Positions 25,942 to 35,825 of a DNA stretch of 53,249 nt are shown piece by piece. Position 1 is the first letter of the stretch; every line of letters starts with the position of its first letter. The notes below the pieces were generated by a model. The model saw nothing but the letters and a program-made list of their open reading frames with translations. It did no database searches and was not told where the DNA came from. Both the position numbers and the translations under genes were made by a program. This stretch comes from an uncultured Bacteroidales bacterium (GTDB lineage Bacteria > Bacteroidota > Bacteroidia > Bacteroidales > P3). The stretch spans positions 1 through 53,249 of the forward strand of contig ONCC01000030.1 in NCBI GenBank assembly GCA_900316235.1, in the 5' to 3' direction.

Positions 25942-27206
25942 AGACAAAGGGCATAGTAGGCGAGGCCGCAACGCTAGTGAGCGGCAATGTGTTGGCGCAG
26001 GTCATCACGCTATTGGCCTATTTCGTGCTTACACGCATTTATACGCCTGAGGACTATGGCCTTTTCAATATTTTTTATTCTTACATCGAGGTGCTTATTA
26101 TTTTCAGCACCTGCAAGTACGAATTAGCCATTGTGGTGGCTGATGACGAGCGCGAGGCTTCTGCCGTGGCGAGTTTCGCCTTGCGGATCAACACGATAGT
26201 CTCCGTTGGACTGCTCTCTGCGGCTCTGTTACTTTGGCTCACAGGGACCCTGCCGGGGAATTTCGCCCAATTGAGTTGGATAGTGTTGCTCATCCCGCCG
26301 ATGGTTTTCTTTTGTGGTACCTCACGGGTCTATAGTTACCTCTACAACCGTTTTCACCAGTATGCGCAGATAGCGCTCTCTGACAATGTTAACGCTGGGG
26401 TTGGTGCTGTAATGAAGATTGTCCTTGGTGTGCTGGGCTTTGCTACAAGTGGGTTGCCGCTGGGGACGGTGTTGGGCAGAGCAGCATCGAACATTAACTA
26501 TCGGTTGCGGTTGAAGACAATCTCGAAAATTCAAAATAATCGTAGTATCCCGAGGCCTGAGCAGAGGGCTGCAGCACGTAAACATCGCAACTTCCCCTAC
26601 TATGTGGCCTCCAAGGATTTCATTAACGCGTTCTCGTCCAACCTGCCATTCCTCTGGGCCGCACTTTATTTCGAGCGTGCGGAGGTGGGACTCTTCGGAT
26701 TGGCGCTGACTTTCACGTTGCAGCCGGTCAATATCCTCAGTGCTGCTTTCGAGCGGGTGCTCTATGCTCGTACAGCAGAGGTTGTGCGTGACCGCCTACC
26801 TGCCATGCATATGCTACGGCGGTTCCTCGTAATGCTGTTGGCTGTGGCAGTGCCGATATGTGTACTGGCATGGTTCTTTTCCGAACCGGTTTTTGTCTTC
26901 TGCTTTGGCAACCGCTGGGAGGGTTGTGGCGTTTATGTTCAGGCTCTGTTGCCGCTGGCGCTGGTGGGGCTTTGTTCCACGTCGCTGATGTTCGTCTCCA
27001 ATGTCTTCTCTACCCAGCGCATCGAATTCGGATTCTTTCTTGTGATGGTAGTTTTGCGAGTGACAGCCATTGCCGTAGGCATTAGCCAGGGCGACTTCCT
27101 ATTGACGATCACACTATATGCAACAGCAGGGACACTTGTTCAAGCGTCCCTGCTGATATGGTACCTCTGGCAGGTACGTCGCTATGAGCGCACTCTTACC
27201 AGTTGA
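25938..27206 (+). CDS. polysaccharide flippase (Wzx-like, MOP superfamily)
   Basis: 422 residues with 12 predicted membrane helices and the typical start GEAATLVSGNVLAQVITLLAYFVLTRIYTPEDYGLFNIF. Such proteins move undecaprenyl-linked sugar repeat units across the inner membrane. No glycosyltransferases are adjacent, so the polysaccharide is unknown; the O-antigen ligase lies 6 kb upstream. It overlaps the VWA-like gene by 4 bases. Its last 11 bases overlap the convergent lipoprotein gene. Confidence 0.88.
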   Translation: MKTKGIVGEAATLVSGNVLAQVITLLAYFVLTRIYTPEDYGLFNIFYSYIEVLIIFSTCKYELAIVVADDEREASAVASFALRINTIVSVGLLSAALLLWLTGTLPGNFAQLSWIVLLIPPMVFFCGTSRVYSYLYNRFHQYAQIALSDNVNAGVGAVMKIVLGVLGFATSGLPLGTVLGRAASNINYRLRLKTISKIQNNRSIPRPEQRAAARKHRNFPYYVASKDFINAFSSNLPFLWAALYFERAEVGLFGLALTFTLQPVNILSAAFERVLYARTAEVVRDRLPAMHMLRRFLVMLLAVAVPICVLAWFFSEPVFVFCFGNRWEGCGVYVQALLPLALVGLCSTSLMFVSNVFSTQRIEFGFFLVMVVLRVTAIAVGISQGDFLLTITLYATAGTLVQASLLIWYLWQVRRYERTLTS

Positions 27207-27726
27207 ATTTCACGAAGCAGACTTGTGGATCTTCAAGATTGGTGCCATTTCCGATGGTAACTTTGTAGGTTCCTGTATGGGCACTGCCGTGGGAGCTGGG
27301 ATAGAGGTGAATCTGGATGGCTGTATTATCGGTACCGGGAGCCAGATTGACAGCCTCTGACGTGTAGGGTAGGAAGCGGTCGGTGCACTGACCGTAGCAA
27401 ATGGGAGCCCGCTCCATGGAAGAGGGTCCCTCAGCGAGTTCCACCTTGTATACACGCTGAAGCGTGTTGTCGGTTTTGTTTTTCACATATAGGGCCACAT
27501 CAGCGTCATCAATATCGAGTTCTTCCGCGGTGAAGGTGTGCTCCACCGTGGCACCTGCGGCAACAGCCTGTCCGTTGTGGATGATTTCAAACGAGGTCGA
27601 TTCCTCATAGGTTTCCTGCTGCTGGGAATCGTCGGATTTTTTGTCGTCGTCCTTCTTGCAGGCAACAAAACCAACCATGGCCATCATCATGACAGCTGCC
27701 ATCATAAATTTGAAAATCTTGTTCAT
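27196..27726 (-). CDS. hypothetical lipoprotein with acidic linker
   Basis: 176 residues: lipoprotein signal (MVGFVACKKDDDKKSDD, Cys 23), then a charged linker and a beta-sandwich-like domain (STSFEIIHNGQAVAAGATVEHTFTAEELD...GTYKVTIGNG) with cysteines at CYGQC. It lies 21 bases downstream of lepA on the same strand and may be transcribed with it. The domain is not recognised. Confidence 0.65.
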   Translation of the reverse strand: MNKIFKFMMAAVMMMAMVGFVACKKDDDKKSDDSQQQETYEESTSFEIIHNGQAVAAGATVEHTFTAEELDIDDADVALYVKNKTDNTLQRVYKVELAEGPSSMERAPICYGQCTDRFLPYTSEAVNLAPGTDNTAIQIHLYPSSHGSAHTGTYKVTIGNGTNLEDPQVCFVKFNW

Positions 27727-27747
27727 TTTGTTTGAGGTTTAATGATT

Positions 27748-29523
27748 TCAATCTAATTTCAGTACTGCGAGGAAAGCACTCTGCGGCACTTCCACGTTGC
27801 CCACCTGGCGCATACGTTTCTTGCCCTCTTTCTGCTTCTCGAGTAGTTTTCGTTTACGTGTGATGTCACCGCCGTAGCACTTGGCTGTAACGTCTTTGCG
27901 CACCTGACGCACCGTCTCGCGGGCGATAATCTTGCTGCCGATGGCCGCCTGGATAGCCACGTCGAACTGCTGGCGCGGGATGAGGTCTTTCAGTTTCTCG
28001 CACATCTTGCGGCCGATGGGGTAGGCGTTGTCGACATAGGTGAGGGTGCTCAGGGCGTCGACAGGGTCGCCGTTGAGCAGTATCTCTAGCTTCACTAGCT
28101 TCGAGGGCTGGTAGCCGTTGATGTAGTAGTCGAACGAGGCGTAGCCCTTCGAAATGGATTTGAGCTTGTCGTAGAAGTCGAAGACTACTTCACCCAAAGG
28201 CAGGTCGAAGGTGATCTCGATGCGGTCGGTGGTCAGGTAGTTCTGGTTTTTGAGGATGCCGCGCTTGTCCATGCAGAGTTTGATCACCGGGCCGATGAAG
28301 TCGGCCTTGGTGATGATCTGTGCGTGGATGTAAGGCTCGTAGACCTCGGCGATATTGTTCGGCTCGGGCATGCCTGAGGGGTTGTAGACGTCAATCTCGC
28401 TGCCGTTGGTCAGCTTCACCTTGTACTGCACGTTGGGCACCGTGGTGATGACATCCATGTTGAACTCGCGTGTCAGGCGCTCCTGAATGATTTCCATGTG
28501 CAGCAGTCCGAGGAATCCGCAGCGGAAGCCGAAGCCCAGGGCCAGCGAACTCTCGGGCTCAAAGGTGAGGCTGGCATCGTTCAGCTGCAGCTTCTCGATG
28601 CTGGCGCGCAACTCCTCATAGTCGTCGGTATCCACGGGATAGACACCCGCGAAGACCATCGGCTTGACGGCCTCGAAACCCTCGATGGGTTTCTCGCAGG
28701 GATTCTGCACATGCGTGATGGTGTCGCCCACGCGCACCTCTTTTGAGGTCTTGATGCCGCTGATGATATAGCCTACGTTTCCGGCTTTCAGCTCCTTGCA
28801 GGGCTCCATGTTCAGGCGTAGCACGCCCACCTCGTCGGCATCGTACTCGCGGCCCGTGGAGAAAAACTTCACATGGTCGCCGGTCTTCAGCGTGCCGTTC
28901 ATGATGCGGAAGTAGCTGATAATTCCACGGAAGGGATTGAAGACAGAGTCAAAGACGAGGGCCTGCAGTGGCGCATTGGGGTCGCCTTCGGGGGCTGGGA
29001 TGCGGTCGACGATGGCGTCCAGTATCTCGGGCACACCCATGCCCGTCTTGGCAGAGCAGCGCAGAATCTCTTCCGGCTTGCAGCCCAGAAGGTCAACAAT
29101 CTCGTCGGCTACTTCCTCGGGCATGGCGCTGTCGAGGTCTATCTTGTTCATCACAGGGATGATTTCAAGGTCGTTTTCCAGGGCTAGATATAGGTTGCTT
29201 ATCGTCTGTGCTTGGATACCTTGAGTGGCATCGACCACCAACAGCGCACCTTCGCAGGCGGCGATGGCACGAGATACCTCATAGCTGAAGTCTACATGGC
29301 CTGGAGTGTCAATTAGATTGAGCACATAGTCGCGGTAGTTCATTTGGATGGCATGGCTCTTGATGGTGATGCCGCGCTCCTTCTCCAAATCCATGTCGTC
29401 AAGTACTTGGTCCTGCATATCGCGCTGACTGATAGTGTTTGTTACCTCCAGCAGTCGGTCGGCCAACGTGCTCTTGCCGTGGTCGATATGCGCTATGATG
29501 CAGAAGTTGCGTATGTTTTTCAT
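27748..29523 (-). CDS. lepA: elongation factor 4 (LepA, ribosome back-translocase)
   Basis: 591 residues from ATG 29523 ([24 protein letters not shown]); the open frame extends 15 codons upstream to the edge of the tRNA gene, but family starts favour this ATG. G motifs: [26 protein letters not shown]. The C-terminal domain ends with [44 protein letters not shown], as is typical. EF4 acts on stalled ribosomes. It follows tRNA-Arg by 15 bases. Confidence 0.97.
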   Translation of the reverse strand: MKNIRNFCIIAHIDHGKSTLADRLLEVTNTISQRDMQDQVLDDMDLEKERGITIKSHAIQMNYRDYVLNLIDTPGHVDFSYEVSRAIAACEGALLVVDATQGIQAQTISNLYLALENDLEIIPVMNKIDLDSAMPEEVADEIVDLLGCKPEEILRCSAKTGMGVPEILDAIVDRIPAPEGDPNAPLQALVFDSVFNPFRGIISYFRIMNGTLKTGDHVKFFSTGREYDADEVGVLRLNMEPCKELKAGNVGYIISGIKTSKEVRVGDTITHVQNPCEKPIEGFEAVKPMVFAGVYPVDTDDYEELRASIEKLQLNDASLTFEPESSLALGFGFRCGFLGLLHMEIIQERLTREFNMDVITTVPNVQYKVKLTNGSEIDVYNPSGMPEPNNIAEVYEPYIHAQIITKADFIGPVIKLCMDKRGILKNQNYLTTDRIEITFDLPLGEVVFDFYDKLKSISKGYASFDYYINGYQPSKLVKLEILLNGDPVDALSTLTYVDNAYPIGRKMCEKLKDLIPRQQFDVAIQAAIGSKIIARETVRQVRKDVTAKCYGGDITRKRKLLEKQKEGKKRMRQVGNVEVPQSAFLAVLKLD

Positions 29524-29538
29524 CTGTTGTGATTCTTG

Positions 29539-29610
29539 TACTCCCGCAGAGAATCGAACTCTGATCAAAGGTTTAGGAAACCTCTATTCTATCCATTGAA
29601 CTACAGGAGC
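29539..29610 (-). tRNA. tRNA-Arg (anticodon CCT)
   Basis: Cloverleaf on the minus strand: acceptor GCTCCTG with CGGGAGT, D arm GTTC-AATGGATA-GAAT, anticodon stem GAGGT/ACCTT around loop TTCCTAA (anticodon CCT, reads AGG), T arm CAGAG-TTCGATT-CTCTG, discriminator A. CCA is not encoded. It sits between infB (10 bases away) and lepA (15 bases away), so it is probably cut out of the same transcript. Confidence 0.95.
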
Positions 29611-29620
29611 AGTATGCAAA

Positions 29621-32512
29621 TTAGAGTTTGCGTTTAATTTCAATAACTTCGTAGGCTTCGACGATGTCTCCGACCTTGATGTCGTTGTAGTTTTCGATGT
29701 TCAGGCCGCAGTCCTGGCCGCTGACCACCTCCTTGACGTCATCCTTGAAGCGCTTGAGGGAAGCGAGCTTGCCGGTGTAGACCACGATACCGTCGCGGAT
29801 GATGCGGATGTTGCTCTGGCGGTTGATTTTGCCGTCGAGGCACATACAGCCGGCGATGGTGCCGACCTTGCTGATTTTGAAGGTTTCGCGAATCTCGAGG
29901 TTGGCGACGATCTTCTCCTGGGTTTCGGGGGCGAGCATGCCCTCGATGGCGTCCTTGAGTTCGTTGATGGCGTCGTAGATGATGCTGTAGAGGCGAATGT
30001 CGATGTGCTCGGTCTCAGCCATCTTGCGTGCGCCCACGGAGGGACGTACCTGGAAGCCGATGATGATGGCGTCGGAGGCCATGGCCAGCGTGACGTCGTT
30101 CTCGGAGATCTGGCCGACACCCTTGTGGATGACGTTGACCTGCACCTCGTCGGTACCGAGCTTGATGAGGGAGTCGCTGAGGGCCTCGACGGAACCGTCG
30201 ACGTCGCCCTTGACGATGATGTTGAGTTCTTTGAAGTTGCCCAGGGCGCGGCGGCGGCCGATTTCCTCGAGGGTGAGGTGCGTCTGGGTGCGGAGGCCCT
30301 GCTCGCGGGCCAGCTGGGTACGCTTGGCAGCGATGTCTTTGGCCTCCTTCTCGTTCTCCATGACGTTGAAGGTGTCGCCGGCCTGGCAGGCGCCGGTGAG
30401 GCCGAGGAGCAGCACGGGCTGCGAGGGACCTGCGGAGGTGACCTCCTGGTTACGTTCGTTGTACATGGCACGCACGCGGCCTGCGATGGCACCAGCCACG
30501 ATGGGGTCTCCCTTGCGGATGGTACCTTCCTGGACGAGGAGTTTGGCGATGTAGCCGCGGCCCTTGTCGAGGGCGCTCTCGATGACGACGCCCTTGGCGC
30601 GCTTGTTGGGGTTGCCCTTGAGCTCCATGATGTCGGCCTGGAGGATAACCTTCTCGAGGAGTTCCTCGACGCCGATACCCTTCTTGGCGCTGATATCCTG
30701 GCTTTGGTATTTACCGCCCCATTCCTCGACCAGCAGGTTCATGTTGGCCAGCTCGGTCTTGATGCGGTCGGGGTCGGCACCGGGTTTATCGATCTTGTTG
30801 ATGGCGAAGACGATAGGTACACCAGCCGACTGGGCGTGGTTGATCGCCTCGATGGTCTGCGGCATGATCTTGTCGTCGGCGGCGATGACGATGATGGCGA
30901 TATCGGTCATCTTGGCACCACGGGCACGCATGGCGGTGAAGGCCTCGTGGCCGGGGGTGTCGAGGAAGGTAATTTTGCGGCCGTCGGCCGTCTGCACCTC
31001 GTAGGCACCGATGTGCTGGGTGATGCCGCCAGCCTCACCGGCGATGACGTTGGTCTTGCGGATATAGTCGAGGAGCGAGGTCTTACCGTGGTCGACATGA
31101 CCCATGACGGTGATGATGGGGTTGCGCGGCACGAGGTCTTCGGGACGGTCCTCTTCCTCAATCTTGTGGATGGTGTTGACCACATCCTCGGAGGCAAAGT
31201 TGACCTCGAAGCCGAACTCGTCGGCGATGAGTTTGATGGTCTCGGCATCGAGACGCTGGTTAATGCTGACGAAGATGCCCACCGACATGCAGGTGGCGAT
31301 AATCTTGGTCACGGGGACGTTCATCATGGTGGCCAGCTCGTTGGCGGTGACGAACTCGGTTACCTGCAGCACGTTCTGCTGCTCCATCTCGTGCATCATC
31401 TCCTCCTCCATCAAGGCATGCACTTTCTGGCGCTTCTCGCGGTTGTGCTTGGAGGTCTTCGACTTGCCCATGGGGGAGAGACGGGCGAGGGTGTCGCGTA
31501 TCTGCTTCTCAATCTCGTTGTCGTCAATCTCAACGGGCTTCTTATCTTCTTTCTTTTTCTTCTTTTTGCCACCGGCAGCCTGTTGCTGTTGGGCGGCGAG
31601 ACGTTGACTCTCCTTCTTGGCCTTTTCCTTCTCTTTGCTCTCCTTTTTGGCTACCTCTGCGCCAATCTTTTTCACCTCCTGGGCGCTGACGGCTTCCTTC
31701 TTGGTATGCTTGCGCTTGCGTTTGCTACCGGGGGTATCGGCACCGTCCTTGGAGAACTGGCTGAGGTCAATTTTGTCGAGTACTTTGGGACCTTCAAGTT
31801 TCTGGTACTGAGTCTCGATGAATTCGGGCTCTTGTTTGGGTTCAACTTTCGGAGTTTCAACCTCGACGGGCTCTGGTTCTGGCTCGACGGCTTTGACAGG
31901 TTCGGCCTTGACAACTTTTGGCTTAGGAGTAGTGTCGAGTGACACCTCGGTCTCTTTCTGTTCGCTTTTTTTCTTTTTCTTCTTCTCGGGACGCATGCGC
32001 TGGTTGAGGGCGCTGAGATCCACGGTTCCCACTACTTTGAAAGGACTGTTGTTGTCGGTAGGGGCATCGGTGGTCTCGGATTCTGTCTTCTCGGGCTCGT
32101 TTATGACAGGAGTTTCTTTTTTCTCTTCGACCACTTCCTCAATAGCGGGATCCTTGGCTTTGGGTTCCGGCTTGGTAGCGGGTTCGGGTTCGGGTTTCGC
32201 TTCGGCCGGACTTTTGGCGGAAGTATAGTTCTTGATAATTACTTCCTCGTTTTCGGACTCGAGTTCTTCCTTGGTGGTGGAAAGTTCCACTACCTGGTTG
32301 CTGTTGCTAGCAACGAGCTCGATTTTGTCAGCCTCCTCTTTTACTTTGCGTTCGCCCTGGAAAGCCGTTGCCAGCAGTTCATACTGCTCTTCGCTAATCT
32401 TTGTGTTGGGGCTGGCCTCTACTTGGTGCCCCTTCTTGGCGAGGTACTCCGCGAGGGTCTGGATACCCACGTTGAAGTCCTTGGCCACTTTATTCAGTCT
32501 GAAACTTGCCAT
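29621..32512 (-). CDS. infB: translation initiation factor IF-2
   Basis: 963 residues. It starts with the IF2-N module [24 protein letters not shown], followed by a long low-complexity region of Lys, Glu, Pro and Val (about residues 60-340). The G domain has [26 protein letters not shown] and NKIDKPGAD, and then domains II-IV end [12 protein letters not shown]-2 brings fMet-tRNA to the ribosome. It is third in rimP-nusA-infB, 21 bases after nusA. Confidence 0.97.
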   Translation of the reverse strand: MASFRLNKVAKDFNVGIQTLAEYLAKKGHQVEASPNTKISEEQYELLATAFQGERKVKEEADKIELVASNSNQVVELSTTKEELESENEEVIIKNYTSAKSPAEAKPEPEPATKPEPKAKDPAIEEVVEEKKETPVINEPEKTESETTDAPTDNNSPFKVVGTVDLSALNQRMRPEKKKKKKSEQKETEVSLDTTPKPKVVKAEPVKAVEPEPEPVEVETPKVEPKQEPEFIETQYQKLEGPKVLDKIDLSQFSKDGADTPGSKRKRKHTKKEAVSAQEVKKIGAEVAKKESKEKEKAKKESQRLAAQQQQAAGGKKKKKKEDKKPVEIDDNEIEKQIRDTLARLSPMGKSKTSKHNREKRQKVHALMEEEMMHEMEQQNVLQVTEFVTANELATMMNVPVTKIIATCMSVGIFVSINQRLDAETIKLIADEFGFEVNFASEDVVNTIHKIEEEDRPEDLVPRNPIITVMGHVDHGKTSLLDYIRKTNVIAGEAGGITQHIGAYEVQTADGRKITFLDTPGHEAFTAMRARGAKMTDIAIIVIAADDKIMPQTIEAINHAQSAGVPIVFAINKIDKPGADPDRIKTELANMNLLVEEWGGKYQSQDISAKKGIGVEELLEKVILQADIMELKGNPNKRAKGVVIESALDKGRGYIAKLLVQEGTIRKGDPIVAGAIAGRVRAMYNERNQEVTSAGPSQPVLLLGLTGACQAGDTFNVMENEKEAKDIAAKRTQLAREQGLRTQTHLTLEEIGRRRALGNFKELNIIVKGDVDGSVEALSDSLIKLGTDEVQVNVIHKGVGQISENDVTLAMASDAIIIGFQVRPSVGARKMAETEHIDIRLYSIIYDAINELKDAIEGMLAPETQEKIVANLEIRETFKISKVGTIAGCMCLDGKINRQSNIRIIRDGIVVYTGKLASLKRFKDDVKEVVSGQDCGLNIENYNDIKVGDIVEAYEVIEIKRKL

Positions 32513-32533
32513 ATTGTCGAGTCCTCCTATTTT

Positions 32534-33769
32534 TTATTCAAATTCCGATTTCAGAACCTCGATGACGTGATCTATGGTCTCTTCCTCAAGGTCGGTGCGG
32601 GTTATGAGCTCTTCCTTGGGCAGGGCGAGCACGCTCTTGGCGGTATCGCAGCCAATCTTGATGAGTTCGTCGATAATCCACTGGTCAATTTCGTCATTGA
32701 ATTCCACCAGTGCGACATCGTCGTAATCCTCGTCAGAGTCGCGGTAGACTTCAATTTCGTAACCCACGAGTTTGGAGGCGAGTTTGATGTTGTAACCACC
32801 CTTGCCGATAGCTAGGCTCACCTGGTCGGGCTGCATAAAGACCTCAGCCTTCTTCTCTTCTTCGTTAATTTTGATGTTGCTGACCTTAGCGGGACTGAGG
32901 GCACGCTGAATCATCACGTCGACACGCGGAGTGTAGTTGATAACGTCGATGTTCTCGTTGCGGAGCTCGCGGACGATTCCGTGGATACGTCCACCTTTGA
33001 CGCCGACGCAGCTTCCCACGGGGTCAATGCGGTCATCATAGCTCTCTACGGCCACCTTGGCACGCTCGCCGGGCTGACGGACGATGTTCTTGATGGTGAT
33101 GAGACCATCGTAAATCTCCGGAACCTCAGCCTCTAGCAGACGTTCAAGGAAGATGGGGCTGGTACGCGAGAGTATGATGATGGGGTTGTTGTTTTTCATC
33201 TCTACTTTTAGCACCACGGCACGCACGGTGTCGCCTTTGCGGAAGCGGTCGGCCGGAATCTGCTCGCTCTTGGGCAGCACAAGCTCAATTTTCTCTTCGT
33301 CGAGGATGAGTACCTCTTTGTTCCACGGCTGATAGACTTCGCCGACGATGATTTCGCCCACTTTCTCCTTGTATTTCTGGAAGATGAGGCTCTTCTCGTA
33401 GTCCTGGATTTTGCTTACCAGATTCTGACGGATGGAGAGAATCTCGCGGCGACCGAACTCGGTCATCAAGATGGGCTCGGAGCACTCCTCGCCGACCTCG
33501 AAGTCCGACTCTATTTTCTGGGCATCGCTCAGCGCAATCTCGCGGCTGGAGTCTTTTACTTCGCCGTCCTCCACAATCATGCGGTTGCGGAAGATTTCGA
33601 GGTCGCCCTTGTCAATGTTCACGATGATGTCGAAGTTGTCCTCCGAACCATAGCGTTTGGCCAGGGCTGTGCGGAACACCTCTTCCAAGATGCGCATCAA
33701 CGTCTCGCGGTCAATGTTTTTAAATTCCTTGAATTCCTGAAAGGAACCACTCAAGTCTAACGTCTTCAT
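32534..33769 (-). CDS. nusA: transcription termination/antitermination factor NusA
   Basis: 411 residues with the N-terminal RNA-polymerase-binding domain (RILEEVFRTALAKRYG), S1 domain (GEIIVGEVYQPWNKEVLI...), KH domains with GERAKVAVESYDDRIDPVGSCVGVKG and AIGKGGYNIKLASKL, and a short helical end. It binds RNA polymerase and hairpin RNA and modulates pausing and termination. In this operon the leader holds a terminator-like hairpin, which could give NusA a route to control its own operon (inference). Confidence 0.97.
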   Translation of the reverse strand: MKTLDLSGSFQEFKEFKNIDRETLMRILEEVFRTALAKRYGSEDNFDIIVNIDKGDLEIFRNRMIVEDGEVKDSSREIALSDAQKIESDFEVGEECSEPILMTEFGRREILSIRQNLVSKIQDYEKSLIFQKYKEKVGEIIVGEVYQPWNKEVLILDEEKIELVLPKSEQIPADRFRKGDTVRAVVLKVEMKNNNPIIILSRTSPIFLERLLEAEVPEIYDGLITIKNIVRQPGERAKVAVESYDDRIDPVGSCVGVKGGRIHGIVRELRNENIDVINYTPRVDVMIQRALSPAKVSNIKINEEEKKAEVFMQPDQVSLAIGKGGYNIKLASKLVGYEIEVYRDSDEDYDDVALVEFNDEIDQWIIDELIKIGCDTAKSVLALPKEELITRTDLEEETIDHVIEVLKSEFE

Positions 33770-33793
33770 TGTTTATTATTATGTTGATTTTCT

Positions 33794-34234
33794 TCAAAAG
33801 TTGATGGCTACACGGGCGCTCTTGATGTCGCGGTAGGCGAAACGCAGAGTCTCCGGAGCTTGTTTCTTGGTACCCTTGGTGCGGAGCACGATGCCTTCGT
33901 CGGATGCGTCCTCCAAAATCCCTTCGGCGCGCTCACCATCCAGGGTTACCACCTCAAGGTTGCGCCCCACGTTCTTGCGATATTGCCGCGTGAGTTTCAG
34001 TGGCTGGTCGGCACCGGCGGAACTCACGTTGAGTTCGAAATCTTCCTCCTCGCGGTCCAGTTGCCCCTCAATGGCACGGCTTAACTCGATGCAGTCGTCG
34101 ATGGTGATGCCGTTGTCACCGTCGATATCGACATAAATGCGGTTGTCGGGCGTGATTTTAAGGTTTACAAGGAACTTTTCACTGCCGTCCAAGGCATTGT
34201 TTACTATTTCTAATATCTTGATTTTCTCTATCAT
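33794..34234 (-). CDS. rimP: ribosome maturation factor RimP
   Basis: 146 residues from ATG 34234 (MIEKIKILEIVNNALDGSEKFLVNLKITPDNRIYVDID). The frame is open further upstream, but those codons would include the promoter and the leader hairpin. The family-typical DDCIELSRAIEGQLDREEEDFELNVSSAGADQPLK block is present. RimP helps 30S subunit assembly. It is the first gene of rimP-nusA-infB. Confidence 0.95.
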   Translation of the reverse strand: MIEKIKILEIVNNALDGSEKFLVNLKITPDNRIYVDIDGDNGITIDDCIELSRAIEGQLDREEEDFELNVSSAGADQPLKLTRQYRKNVGRNLEVVTLDGERAEGILEDASDEGIVLRTKGTKKQAPETLRFAYRDIKSARVAINF

Positions 34235-34240
34235 AACTAA

Positions 34241-34266
34241 CAAAAAGAGAGGTTCTCGACCTCTCT
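34241..34266 (-). terminator. terminator-like hairpin in the rimP leader (possible attenuator)
   Basis: On the minus strand AGAGAGGT - loop CGAGA - ACCTCTCT is a perfect 8-bp stem followed by TTTTTG. It sits between the promoter at 34277-34308 and the rimP ATG at 34234, so only transcripts of this operon can meet it. No plus-strand gene ends here. Confidence 0.65.
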
Positions 34267-34276
34267 CATTCCGCTG

Positions 34277-34308
34277 CAAAGATACGAAGATTTTTCTTAC
34301 CGGCCAAA
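34277..34308 (-). promoter_or_regulatory. rimP-nusA-infB promoter (TTTG-N20-TATCTTTG)
   Basis: On the minus strand TTTG (34305-34308), a 20-base spacer and TATCTTTG (34277-34284) match the Bacteroidota vegetative consensus TTTG-N19-21-TAnnTTTG. The start site would lie near 34270, so the transcript opens almost directly with the hairpin at 34246-34266. Confidence 0.8.
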
Positions 34309-34344
34309 TCTTTTTGCAAAAAAAAGATATAATTATTTTGTAGC

Positions 34345-34440
34345 TGCCCTGCCATCGCCTTGCCATCTCTTGCCCCGGTAAGTGATGACCAAGGGAGGAG
34401 TAGGAGAGGAGTAAGAGTTGAGTAAGAGAGGGTGGGTATT
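34345..34440. repeat. degenerate copy C of the intergenic GGAGTAGGAG-type repeat
   Basis: CTGCCATCGCCTTGCCATC on one side and GGGAGGAGTAGGAGAGGAG with AGTAAGAGTTGAGTAAGAG on the other. The layout is the same as copies A (14430) and B (42413), but the sequence has drifted. With the promoters around it, it fills the 316-base gene-free stretch 34235-34550. Confidence 0.5.
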
Positions 34441-34496
34441 AGATACTGATTCTCAATATGATTGTAATTTCATTTTTTTTATTCCGGGGAATGTTG

Positions 34497-34504
34497 TATA
34501 TTTG
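34497..34504 (+). promoter_or_regulatory. -7 box TATATTTG upstream of the phosphate butyryltransferase gene
   Basis: TATATTTG fits TAnnTTTG; a start site about 34511 would give a 40-base AT-rich leader. No exact TTTG -33 box is found at the expected spacing (poly-T there). Confidence 0.6.
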
Positions 34505-34550
34505 CAGTTTCAAATATTGATTTATTAACAATTAAAAAACACTTAATAAG

Positions 34551-35459
34551 ATGATTACGAAACTTGACGACCTGCTGGAGCTGGTCAAATCGAAAGGTAA
34601 AAAACGTTTGGTGGCTGCCTATGCCAACGATAGCCACACCATCTGCGCCGTGAGCGCCGCTATCGACCGCGGTATCGTCGAAGCCACCCTCGTGGGTGAC
34701 ATCGAGACCATGAAGAAAGTCTGCGCCGAAGAGGGTATCGACCCCAACAAATTCGAGATGGTTCAGGAAGCCAACGATAACAAGGCTGGTGCTGTTGCAG
34801 TGAAGATGATCAATGAGGGTAAGGGCGACTTCCTCATGAAGGGTCTCCTCTCCACTGACAAGTACATGCGTGCTATCCTCAACAAGGAGTGCGGCCTCAT
34901 GCCCGGCAAGAAGAACGATATGCTGACCCACATGGCCGTCATGGAAGTTCCTGCCTATCACAAGCTGCTCTGCTGCAGTGATATGGCTATCATCCCCGCT
35001 CCCGACTTCAAGCAGAAGACCGCCATTATGAACTTCCTCATCCAGGTCTCGAAGAGCCTCGAGAATCCCAAACCCAAGGTGGCTGTCCTCGCCGCCACCG
35101 AGCAGGTTTCCATCGGAATGCCCGCTTGCGCTGAAGCCGCTTGGCTCGGTATGCAGAGCCAGCGTGGCCAGATTCCCGGTGCCGTGGTCGACGGTCCTCT
35201 GAGCCTCGACTGCGCCATCGACAAGGAGAGCGCCCAGACCAAAAAACTCACCAGCGAGGTTGCCGGTGACGCCGACTGCCTGCTGTTCCCCAATATCGAG
35301 AGCGGTAACATCTTCTACAAGGCTTGCACCAAGTTTGCCCATGCCGAGCTCGCTTGCATGGTGATGGGTGCCCGCGTCCCCTGCGTCCTCACCAGCCGCG
35401 GCGACAGTGCCAAGACCAAGCTTTACAGTATCGCCCTCGCTGCCCTGCAATGCAAATAA
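34551..35459 (+). CDS. ptb: phosphate butyryltransferase (phosphotransacylase family)
   Basis: 302 residues of the PTA_PTB family: VAAYANDSHTICAVSAAIDRGIVEATLVGD at the start, GLLSTDKYMRAILNKECGL, IIPAPDFKQKTAIMNFL, and the closing GARVPCVLTSRGDSAKTKLYSIALA. The length and the short N-terminus fit Ptb rather than phosphate acetyltransferase. Ptb converts acyl-CoA (butyryl-, also isobutyryl- or isovaleryl-CoA) and phosphate to acyl-phosphate. Its usual partner butyrate kinase is not adjacent; a small PAS-domain gene follows after 3 bases instead. Codon choice (many C-ending codons) suggests high expression. Confidence 0.88.
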   Translation: MITKLDDLLELVKSKGKKRLVAAYANDSHTICAVSAAIDRGIVEATLVGDIETMKKVCAEEGIDPNKFEMVQEANDNKAGAVAVKMINEGKGDFLMKGLLSTDKYMRAILNKECGLMPGKKNDMLTHMAVMEVPAYHKLLCCSDMAIIPAPDFKQKTAIMNFLIQVSKSLENPKPKVAVLAATEQVSIGMPACAEAAWLGMQSQRGQIPGAVVDGPLSLDCAIDKESAQTKKLTSEVAGDADCLLFPNIESGNIFYKACTKFAHAELACMVMGARVPCVLTSRGDSAKTKLYSIALAALQCK

Positions 35460-35462
35460 GAC

Positions 35463-35825
35463 ATGGAGCAGTACTTTGAAGGACTGAAGAATATTGCCAT
35501 CACCGTCTGCGACGAGGATGGCAATATTCTTGATATGAACCAGCATTCGGCCGATGTCAATAGTCACGGCCAGAAAATCGTCGGCTACAACTTGATGAAC
35601 TGCCACCCCGAGCCGGCGAAAACCAAGCTCAAAGGGTTGTTAGAACATCAAGAGCTCAACGCCTACACCATCGAGAAGACTCTTGCCGACGGCAGCAAGG
35701 TAAAGAAACTCATCTATCAGACTCCTTGGTACAAGGAGGATGGAACTTTTGGCGGTCTCATCGAGTACTCGGTTGAGATTCCCTTCGAGATGCCGCACTT
35801 TGTGCGCCAACCGAAACAACAGTAA
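35463..35825 (+). CDS. single-domain PAS protein
   Basis: 120 residues, essentially one PAS fold: GLKNIAITVCDEDGNILDMNQHS (core beta strands), GYNLMNCHPEPAKTKLKGLLEHQ (helical part) and WYKEDGTFGGLIEYSVEIPFEMPHF (closing sheet). NCHP is like PAS domains of DUF438 proteins. No output domain is attached. It lies between ptb (3 bases) and the barrel gene (1-base overlap of stop and start). A ligand or redox sensor linked to ptb is possible, but nothing in sequence identifies the ligand. Confidence 0.75.
   Translation: MEQYFEGLKNIAITVCDEDGNILDMNQHSADVNSHGQKIVGYNLMNCHPEPAKTKLKGLLEHQELNAYTIEKTLADGSKVKKLIYQTPWYKEDGTFGGLIEYSVEIPFEMPHFVRQPKQQ

Noticed and set aside
30005..31942. 645-codon open frame on the plus strand opposite infB
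   Set aside because: It is a mirror of the infB codon pattern (Leu/Gly/Asp/Val-rich, no domains); infB is certain.
34479..35606. 375-codon open frame opposite ptb, with smooth composition
   Set aside because: Antisense to a clear Ptb protein and extending into its promoter; no motif or start signal of its own.
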